Origin: Candidatus Margulisiibacteriota bacterium
GTDB lineage: Bacteria > Margulisbacteria > WOR-1 > O2-12-FULL-45-9
Length of the DNA stretch: 15,862 bases
Reading direction: 5' to 3'
NCBI GenBank assembly: GCA_018814265.1
Contig: JAHIZU010000215.1
Span: forward strand, 1-15,862
Shown: piece after piece, positions 10,667 to 15,862 of the stretch
How the letters are laid out: each line of letters begins with the position of its first letter
Position numbering within the stretch: position 1 is the stretch's first letter
The notes under the pieces: generated by a model
Told to the model about the DNA's origin: nothing
What the model saw: only the letters and a program-made list of their open reading frames with translations
The model's database searches: none
Position numbers and translations under genes: made by a program

Positions 10667-12028
10667 TTATTTAATGCCTAATGTTTCCAGTTTCGTAACA
10701 AGAGTGGTGCGGGCAATGCCCAGCTTTTTAGCGGCCTGAGTCCGGTTGCCGTTAGTTTCTTCCAGAACTTGTTTGATGTGATTTCTCTCAAAAGATTCTA
10801 AGGTTTGGTTTAATCCCTGGCTTCCCGTTGCCGGGGGATGCGCAGCAACAGGAATGTTCAATGTTCTTTCAATATCATTTTGGGTAAGCATATTTTGCGA
10901 GCTGAGGGTTACCAGTCTTTCAATAATGTTTTGTAACTCCCGGACATTTCCCGGCCAATCATAACTCTTAAGCAAAGTGACTGCTTCTTTTTCAAAGCCA
11001 GTGATGTTTTTGTTTAGTTCCTTATTATATTGATTTAGAAAATAACTGAGAAAGAGGGGGATGTCTTCTCTTCTTTCGCGCAGGGGTGGGAGGTGGATGG
11101 GGATCACGTTAAGCCGGTAATAAAGATCTTCCCTAAAGGTCTTTTCTTTGATCGCGCTGGGGAAATCGATGTTACTGGCGGATAATATCCTGACATCAAT
11201 ATTAATGGGAGCGGTTCCTCCTACTCGGTCAATAGTTTTTTCCTGAACAACCCGCAGGAGTTTGGCCTGCATACTAGCCGGCATGCAGCCGATCTCATCC
11301 AAAAAAATTGTTCCGCCGTCCGCTAGCTCAAATTTGCCCAGCTTTCTTTCCAGGGCATTGGTAAAAGCGCCTCTTTCATAGCCAAAAAGTTCAGATTCCA
11401 GCAGGTTTTCCGGCAGGGCAGCGCAATTTATAGCGACAAAGGGTTTGTTGGCCCGTTTACTCTTGTTATGGACGGCGCGGGCTACTAATTCTTTACCCGT
11501 GCCTGACTCCCCAGTTATCAAAACCCGGCTGTCACCCTTGGCCACAGTGTCAATGGTTTCAAATATCTTCTTCATTTCAGCTGTTTTACCCAGCAGGTCG
11601 CAATAAGAGGAGGCTTGTGCCAGGGCTTCTTTTAAATACAAGTTTTCTTTGATCAAAGACCTTTTTTCCAAGGCTTTTTCAATGACAACAATGAGCTCTG
11701 CTACATCAAAGGGTTTGGTAATGTAGTCAAAGGCGCCAAGTTTCATGGCTTCAACTGCGGAAGCAACGTCTTTGGAGGCTGAGACCATAATGATTTCCAG
11801 GTCAGGCAGGGCGGCTTTGGCTTTTTTTAAGATTTCAATGCCGTCCATCTTTGGCAGGCGGATATCAAGTAGGATAAGGTCAACGTTCTCTTCTTGAATG
11901 ATCTTTAAGGCTTTACTGCCGGATTCGGAGGTCAAAAGATTGTATTTTTTCTTAAGGACGTTTTGGAAGGTCTTAAGCATATCTTTCTCATCATCAACAG
12001 CCAGGATAGTATGTTTTGCCTTTGTCAT
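10667..12028 (-). CDS. Sigma-54-dependent response regulator, NtrC family (variant GAFTNA loop)
   Basis: A 453-residue three-domain regulator. The receiver domain (about 6-120) has Asp12/Asp13, phospho-acceptor Asp55 (LLDIRLP), Ser83 and Lys105 (TKPF). The AAA+ domain (about 143-375) has Walker A GESGTGKE (173-180), the sigma-54 loop as GAFTNA (220-225) instead of GAFTGA, Walker B TIFLDEIG (Asp244, Glu245), arginine-finger region FREDLYYRLNV and WPGNVREL. A Fis-type helix-turn-helix closes it (about 412-453, NRTQAAKKLGIARTTL). Phosphorylation by a partner kinase should allow it to remodel RNA polymerase-sigma-54. The kinase gene diverges from it across 192 bases and is the likely partner. AGGAGG lies seven bases before the ATG. 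A sigma-54 promoter upstream suggests autoregulation. Confidence 0.95.
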   Translation of the reverse strand: MTKAKHTILAVDDEKDMLKTFQNVLKKKYNLLTSESGSKALKIIQEENVDLILLDIRLPKMDGIEILKKAKAALPDLEIIMVSASKDVASAVEAMKLGAFDYITKPFDVAELIVVIEKALEKRSLIKENLYLKEALAQASSYCDLLGKTAEMKKIFETIDTVAKGDSRVLITGESGTGKELVARAVHNKSKRANKPFVAINCAALPENLLESELFGYERGAFTNALERKLGKFELADGGTIFLDEIGCMPASMQAKLLRVVQEKTIDRVGGTAPINIDVRILSASNIDFPSAIKEKTFREDLYYRLNVIPIHLPPLRERREDIPLFLSYFLNQYNKELNKNITGFEKEAVTLLKSYDWPGNVRELQNIIERLVTLSSQNMLTQNDIERTLNIPVAAHPPATGSQGLNQTLESFERNHIKQVLEETNGNRTQAAKKLGIARTTLVTKLETLGIK

Positions 12029-12083
12029 TTTTGCCCTCCTAGTTGATAATTATATAGTATTATGGTCAAAATCCAAAATCTTC

Positions 12084-12108
12084 TTGCTCAAATAAGAGCA
12101 ATCTTATT
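12084..12108. repeat. Two interlocking inverted repeats over the -12 element
   Basis: TTGCTC/GAGCAA (12084-12089 and 12096-12101, six-base loop) and AATAAGA/TCTTATT (12091-12097 and 12102-12108, four-base loop) are both perfect and share bases. They cover the -12 region and the predicted start of the sigma-54 promoter, so they could be an operator or alternative RNA/DNA hairpins, or chance in an AT-rich stretch. Confidence 0.45.
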
Positions 12109-12113
12109 GCCAG
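12097..12113 (-). promoter_or_regulatory. Putative sigma-54 (-24/-12) promoter for the response regulator
   Basis: The minus strand reads CTGGCAATAAGATTGCT, against consensus YTGGCACGRNNNTTGCW. It has both invariant elements, GG and GC, ten bases apart, and differs only at the two positions after TGGCA. Predicted transcription starts near 12086, about 58 bases before the regulator's ATG. I found no equivalent GG-N10-GC arrangement facing the kinase gene in this gap. Confidence 0.65.
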
Positions 12114-12135
12114 CTTAAAATCGGTCTTTTTAAGC
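12113..12135. repeat. 8-bp perfect inverted repeat just upstream of the -24 element
   Basis: GCTTAAAA (12113-12120) and TTTTAAGC (12128-12135) are separated by seven bases. The repeat lies between the activator-like site and the sigma-54 promoter, where a DNA-bending protein or second regulator could bind. It lacks the GC-rich stem of a terminator. Confidence 0.4.
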
Positions 12136-12148
12136 GTGAAATTAGGTC

Positions 12149-12170
12149 AGGTGTCGAGATTCCGACACCT
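12149..12170. promoter_or_regulatory. Putative enhancer (upstream activator) site, TGT-N10-ACA type
   Basis: AGGTGTCG (12149-12156) and CGACACCT (12163-12170) form a perfect 8-bp inverted repeat with a six-base centre. The core fits the TGT-N10-ACA layout known for NifA-type activators of the NtrC class. Its centre is about 73 bases upstream of the predicted sigma-54 start for the regulator, suitable for binding by that regulator's own Fis-type domain. It could also act on the kinase gene 50 bases to its right. Confidence 0.5.
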
Positions 12171-12220
12171 TGGGTGACGGGGTTTTGGACGGTCATTTCT
12201 GACTGGTTAGTAAAGAATAG

Positions 12221-13870
12221 ATGATGTGTGTTAAAATATCTCCTAAGATGGGTTTTTATACTGCGTCACTTTTGGTTACCTCAGGGGCCTCGTTTTTGCT
12301 TGCCATTTTTGTCTTTTCGAAGGGGAAAGAAAAAGCAGTTAACAGGACCCTGGCTTTGTTTTCTCTGACTTTAGCGGTCTGGACCTTGGCCCAGTCGATC
12401 GGGGAAATGGCCGAGGCCAAGGCAGTGGTACTGATTTGGACTAGAATTAATGTGGGTGCGGCGGTTTTGCTGCCGGTTCTTTATCTTCATTTTATCCTGT
12501 CCCTTTTAGAACTTAAGGATGGGAAGAAAAAGATATTACAGATTGCGTATGGGCTTGATCTGATTTTCCTTGTCCTGGTTTTTACTCCCTGGTTTGTAAA
12601 AGATGTTGCGCCAGTCGCGGGTTTTAAATATTATCCTCAAGCGGGCATAGTCTATCCGTTTTTTGCGATATATTTATTTTCTTGTTTTCTCTATAGTCTT
12701 GTGCAGCTTGTTTTAGCCCTGCGCCAGGCAGGCGGAGAAAACTATCGCAGGCTATTGTATGTGTTTGTTGCCTCAGTGGTTGGTTTTTTTGGCGGGGCAA
12801 CAACTTTCTTCCCGGTTTTTAATATTGCTTTTCCGGTAATAAGCCATTTTGCTTTGCCGATCTATGTGGCTATTACGGTCTATGCGATCGTTCGGCATAA
12901 GCTGCTGGATATCACGATCCTAGTACGCGAAGGTTTAATTTATTCATGCCTGACCATCCTTTTTGCCGGTTTCTATGTGCTGGTAGTTCTTATTGCTAAT
13001 TATCTGGTTTCTTATTTTGTCCATTTGAATCCCCTGGTCACTATGTTTATGGTGGTTTTTGTTTCGGTTATTATCTTTCAGCCGGTGAGGAATAGGGTGC
13101 AGCGCATGGTGGACCGCGTATTTTTTATGGGAGAATATCGTTATCAGAAAACAATTAATGATCTTTCGGAAGAAAATCGCAAACTTTTCCGCGGTTTGCT
13201 TCAGGCAGATAAAGTGAGCGCTTTAGGCACATTAGCAGCTGGCATGGCCCATGAAATAAAAAATCCTTTAGCTTCGATCAGGGCCATGACCCAGATCCTC
13301 CCGGAGAACTTAAACGATAAGGAATTTCTTAAAGATTACAATGAAATGATCCCGCGGCAGCTTGAGCGGATCAATCGGATCGTGGAAAATCTCCTGAAAG
13401 TCGGGAAAACCGCAAAGCTGGAAAGACTTGAGGTCGACATAAATTCTATTATCCGAGAGGCAGTGGAGCTAAATGCCAGCCTGTGTAAGAAGCAAGAAAT
13501 AGAAATTGCTCTAAATCTAAATCCCTTGCCAAAAATAATTGCCGATCCTGAGCAGCTGCAGCTGGTGTTTACCAATCTTATTCTAAATGCTGTTCAGGCG
13601 ATGCCGGATGAGGGTAAACTGGCGATTTCCAGCTCAATGAGTATCGAGAGGATTGTGGTTCAAGTCGCTGATAATGGGAGCGGGATCCCCGCTGACAAGC
13701 TTGATGATATTTTTGATCCGTTTTTTAGCCTTAAGGAGAAGGGGACAGGTTTGGGGCTATTTACGGCTTATCGTATTATTCAAGAGCACGGCGGGTCAAT
13801 TGAAGTCGCAAGCCAGCAGGGCAAAGGAACAAAATTCACCATATGGCTCCCTATAAAACCAAAGCAATAA
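12221..13870 (+). CDS. Membrane-bound sensor histidine kinase, multi-spanning sensor and NtrB-like core
   Basis: A 549-residue kinase. The first 290 residues hold about eight hydrophobic segments, including a RHKLLDITILVREGLIYS region, resembling 7TM-type histidine kinase sensors. A linker (about 290-328) leads to the dimerisation/phosphotransfer domain with MAHEIKNPLASI (His344), then the ATPase domain with TNLILNAVQAMP (N box), DNGSGIP (G1), DPFFSLKEKGTGLGL (F/G2) and a normal C-terminus. The core is NtrB/PilS-like, which fits a sigma-54 regulator as partner, encoded divergently. The signal sensed is unknown. The start is uncertain: ATGs at 12221, 12224 and 12248 are all in frame and none has a good ribosome site. 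The end overlaps recO by 28 bases. Confidence 0.92.
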   Translation: MMCVKISPKMGFYTASLLVTSGASFLLAIFVFSKGKEKAVNRTLALFSLTLAVWTLAQSIGEMAEAKAVVLIWTRINVGAAVLLPVLYLHFILSLLELKDGKKKILQIAYGLDLIFLVLVFTPWFVKDVAPVAGFKYYPQAGIVYPFFAIYLFSCFLYSLVQLVLALRQAGGENYRRLLYVFVASVVGFFGGATTFFPVFNIAFPVISHFALPIYVAITVYAIVRHKLLDITILVREGLIYSCLTILFAGFYVLVVLIANYLVSYFVHLNPLVTMFMVVFVSVIIFQPVRNRVQRMVDRVFFMGEYRYQKTINDLSEENRKLFRGLLQADKVSALGTLAAGMAHEIKNPLASIRAMTQILPENLNDKEFLKDYNEMIPRQLERINRIVENLLKVGKTAKLERLEVDINSIIREAVELNASLCKKQEIEIALNLNPLPKIIADPEQLQLVFTNLILNAVQAMPDEGKLAISSSMSIERIVVQVADNGSGIPADKLDDIFDPFFSLKEKGTGLGLFTAYRIIQEHGGSIEVASQQGKGTKFTIWLPIKPKQ

Positions 13871-14349
13871 GTATCAGGACCAAGCCGTTCATGGAAGCGG
13901 ACAAAATGGTTACCTTGTTTACCAGAGACCATGGTAAAATAAGAGCCATAGCCAAGGGGGCCAGGCGGGTGCCGTCGAGTCTCGGTGGTCGGGTAGAAAC
14001 CTTTACTTACGCTGATTACTTTATTGCCAAAGGCCGTAACCTGGATATAATTTCACAGGGCCAGGTGATCGAGACCTTTCAACGGATAAGAGAGAACCCG
14101 GAAATGCTTCCTTCCGGCTTATATATGATAAAATTAGTGGATTCGGGTACGGCGGAAGGACAGCCTTATCCAGAACTGTTTGATCTGCTCTTGCAAAGTT
14201 TGTTGAGACTAAAAATTGGTGATCCGGCCAGACGGGTAGCCAAAGACTTTGAAAAGTCTTTCGTGGTACTGGAAGGCATCCATTGCGAAGGCGTTGACCC
14301 GCAATATGCTTTAAGCGAGCATGTTGGAAAGGATTTAAGATCGTGGTAG
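13843..14349 (+). CDS. recO: DNA repair protein RecO, short form lacking the zinc finger
   Basis: RecO loads RecA with RecF/RecR in recombinational repair. The N-terminal OB-fold reads typically: YKTKAISIRTKPFMEADKMV, LFTRDHGKIRAIAKGARR, and a beta-rich stretch to about 80, followed by the helical domain (LYMIKLVD, ELFDLLLQSLLRL). RecO proteins are usually about 240-250 residues; this one has 168. After DFEKSFVVLEGIHCEG the Cys-rich zinc-binding segment is missing. The sequence goes straight to SEHVGKDLRSW, which resembles the usual far C-terminal tail, so an internal loss of about 70 residues is a better description than simple truncation. The start at ATG 13843 lies inside the kinase gene and matches the family N-terminus. 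The end overlaps the transporter gene by seven bases. Confidence 0.85.
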   Translation: MAPYKTKAISIRTKPFMEADKMVTLFTRDHGKIRAIAKGARRVPSSLGGRVETFTYADYFIAKGRNLDIISQGQVIETFQRIRENPEMLPSGLYMIKLVDSGTAEGQPYPELFDLLLQSLLRLKIGDPARRVAKDFEKSFVVLEGIHCEGVDPQYALSEHVGKDLRSW

Positions 14350-15602
14350 AGATCAGTGATCAAAGTGATATTCAAAATACCGGGACATTGCCGCCTCATC
14401 CTGGCGCCAGTTTTGCTAAAGTGCTGTCAAACTTTGGTTTTCTTTGGCTCTGGTTCGGTCAACTCAATTCCCAATTAGCTGATCGAGTTTTTGTCTACGT
14501 CCTAATGATCATTGCGTACAACCTGACCGGGACTAATCTTGGCGTATCCATTCCTTTGTTAGCTTTTGGCATCCCTTCATTGTTATTCGGACCGCTGGCT
14601 GGGGTTTTTGTTGATAAATGGGACAGGAAGACCATTTTGGTCATTACTTCGATCATCAGAGGCGCTTTGGTCCTGCTGGTCGTGCCGTTGATCGACAAAT
14701 CATTGGGCTCGATCTTTGCGGTGAGTTTTCTTATCTACACAGTGACGCAATTTTTTGCGCCGGCCGAGACCGCCTCGATACCCGAGCTGGTCAAGAAACA
14801 TGACCTGATCGTGGCTAATTCGCTTTTCATGATCACTTGGATGGGGGCTTCGGTCATCGGGTTTGGCCTGGGCGCGCCGCTAGTCAACTTTTTTGGCAAC
14901 GAAGGAACGTTTTTAGTGGCGGCTGTCCTGTATTTTGTTGCCGCGGTTTCTGTTTCTTTGGTGCGGCTTAAGCCGGTGGAGCATGAAGAAAAACATAAGA
15001 ATAGGCCGATTAGGGAAGATCTGTTCTTTGGCCTGGAATTTATTCGCCGTAACAAAGTTGTCATGTATTCATTGCTCAAACTCTTTGTGGCTACTGCGGC
15101 CATTGCCATAATTTCTTTATTAGCTATTTCTTATGCCAAAGATGTCCTGGGGATCGGGGCCAAGAACTTCGGCTATCTGATCATTGCCGTTGGGGTGGGG
15201 ATGTTTGTGGGGATGGGTTTGCTGGAGAGACTAAGCCGGCTTGTGACCAAGGGAGCTATTGTTATTTTAAGCTTTATTGTTTCTGGGATTGCGCTGATCT
15301 TGATCGGTTCTGTGACCGACCTGAAAGCAGCCCTGCTGTTGATCGCCTTGCTGGGTGTGGGCAATATCTTTATTGTTTCATCGATCCAAACGATCCTGCA
15401 GCACCGCATCCCGAGGAACATCCGGGGCCGGGTCTTTGGCGTGCAGAATATGCTGATCAATTCGGCCTTTGTCTTTCCGGTTATTCTATCTGGGTTTGCC
15501 GCTGACATTTATGGCGTGAAAACAACGCTGATGGTCCTGGGCTATATCGTGGCTTTTACTGGTGTGGCGGGCATCTTCCTGCCCCGGTTCCGTGACGCAT
15601 GA
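14343..15602 (+). CDS. Major facilitator superfamily transporter, exporter-like (MFS_3/EntS type)
   Basis: A 419-residue polytopic membrane protein with about twelve hydrophobic segments after a 28-residue hydrophilic N-terminus. The loop between the second and third segments carries a motif-A variant, GPLAGVFVDKWDRKTIL (83-99). The middle region FFAPAETASIPELV and the late RIPRNIRGRVFGVQNM are typical of EntS-like and macrolide-efflux-like MFS exporters. A central cytoplasmic loop is rich in Lys/Glu (about 213-225). The start is GTG 14343, with AAAGGA about nine bases upstream, overlapping the recO stop; no ATG occurs before the first membrane segments. The stop overlaps the next gene in ATGA. 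Substrate unknown. Confidence 0.9.
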   Translation: MVEISDQSDIQNTGTLPPHPGASFAKVLSNFGFLWLWFGQLNSQLADRVFVYVLMIIAYNLTGTNLGVSIPLLAFGIPSLLFGPLAGVFVDKWDRKTILVITSIIRGALVLLVVPLIDKSLGSIFAVSFLIYTVTQFFAPAETASIPELVKKHDLIVANSLFMITWMGASVIGFGLGAPLVNFFGNEGTFLVAAVLYFVAAVSVSLVRLKPVEHEEKHKNRPIREDLFFGLEFIRRNKVVMYSLLKLFVATAAIAIISLLAISYAKDVLGIGAKNFGYLIIAVGVGMFVGMGLLERLSRLVTKGAIVILSFIVSGIALILIGSVTDLKAALLLIALLGVGNIFIVSSIQTILQHRIPRNIRGRVFGVQNMLINSAFVFPVILSGFAADIYGVKTTLMVLGYIVAFTGVAGIFLPRFRDA

Positions 15603-15862
15603 GCCAGCGAGTTGGCAATTACTATGTGACCCTGCGCTGTAATGATTCCTGCGAATTCTGTGTTATCTGGGATAACGACCAGCATAAGAAGATCGAGGAA
15701 AAGGCCTATGACCTGGCTCGATTTAAAGAGCTGGGGGTTGCCCGGCTTAATATTCTTGGCGGTGAGCCGCTGCTGCGTTCTGATCTGCCGCAGATTCTGC
15801 AACAAGCCAAAAATCTCGATTTAAATGTTGACCTAACGACCAATGGCATTCTTTATCCTGAA
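15599..15862 (+). CDS. Radical SAM protein, 3' end cut by window
   Basis: The frame starts at ATG 15599 in ATGA overlap with the transporter stop and stays open for 88 codons to the window end. It has the radical SAM cluster motif CxxxCxxC at Cys14, Cys18 and Cys21 (RCNDSCEFCVIW) right after the first beta strand. It also has the SAM-contacting GGEP motif at 54-57 (NILGGEPLLR) and LTTNG at about 79-83. This N-terminal layout is that of MoaA/PqqE/SPASM-like enzymes, which bind a 4Fe-4S cluster and make a 5'-deoxyadenosyl radical. The substrate and any C-terminal auxiliary cluster domain lie beyond the window. Confidence 0.9.
   Translation, partial: MSQRVGNYYVTLRCNDSCEFCVIWDNDQHKKIEEKAYDLARFKELGVARLNILGGEPLLRSDLPQILQQAKNLDLNVDLTTNGILYPE

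Noticed and set aside
12185..12213. TTGGAC-N17-TAGTAA as a sigma-70 promoter for the kinase gene
   Set aside because: The -10 match is poor (about 3/6) and transcription would start at the ATG itself; no convincing kinase promoter could be read in this gap.

Overview
The window (roughly mid-40s % G+C by eye) is a gene-dense stretch of a bacterial chromosome. It encodes a type IV prepilin-like protein, a lipoprotein binding protein, a sigma-54 activator and enolase. No rRNA, tRNA, phage, IS element or CRISPR array was seen, so taxonomy rests on general appearance only: an uncultivated, probably diderm bacterium (something like WOR-1/Margulisbacteria or Omnitrophica is a low-confidence guess). 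No gene-free stretch exceeds 300 bases; the longest gap is the 192-base divergent region at 12029-12220.

Left block (2-9254, + strand). The 3' part of a prepilin/pseudopilin gene is followed by a family-5 (peptide/nickel class) ABC importer: lipoprotein binding protein (410-1984), permease B (1981-2952) and permease C (2939-3739). Next come three tandem paralogous genes of a protein family I do not recognise (3800-5071, 5080-6759, 6756-8429), then one transporter ATPase (8472-9254). The unknown proteins lack signal peptides and membrane segments, are rich in basic and aromatic residues, and are built of degenerate repeats of about 90-110 residues: four in the two long copies, three in the short one. 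A second ATPase, usual for such importers, is absent here.

Middle block (9251-12028, - strand). Enolase converges on the ATPase gene, and the two TAG stops share one CTAG palindrome. The enolase frame is interrupted by an in-frame TAA where a conserved Glu codon is expected, separating catalytic residues between two halves. Upstream lies an NtrC-type sigma-54 response regulator with the unusual loop GAFTNA in place of GAFTGA.

Divergent control region (12029-12220). On the regulator's strand there is a good match to a sigma-54 -24/-12 promoter, with a perfect TGT-N10-ACA type inverted repeat about 73 bases upstream of the predicted start. This suggests that the regulator is itself sigma-54 dependent and perhaps autoregulated.

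Right block (12221-15862, + strand). A multi-spanning membrane histidine kinase, the likely partner of the regulator, is followed by a short RecO without the usual zinc finger, an MFS exporter-like protein and the start of a radical SAM gene cut by the window end. All four overlap end to start (28, 7 and 4 bases), so they probably form one translationally coupled unit.
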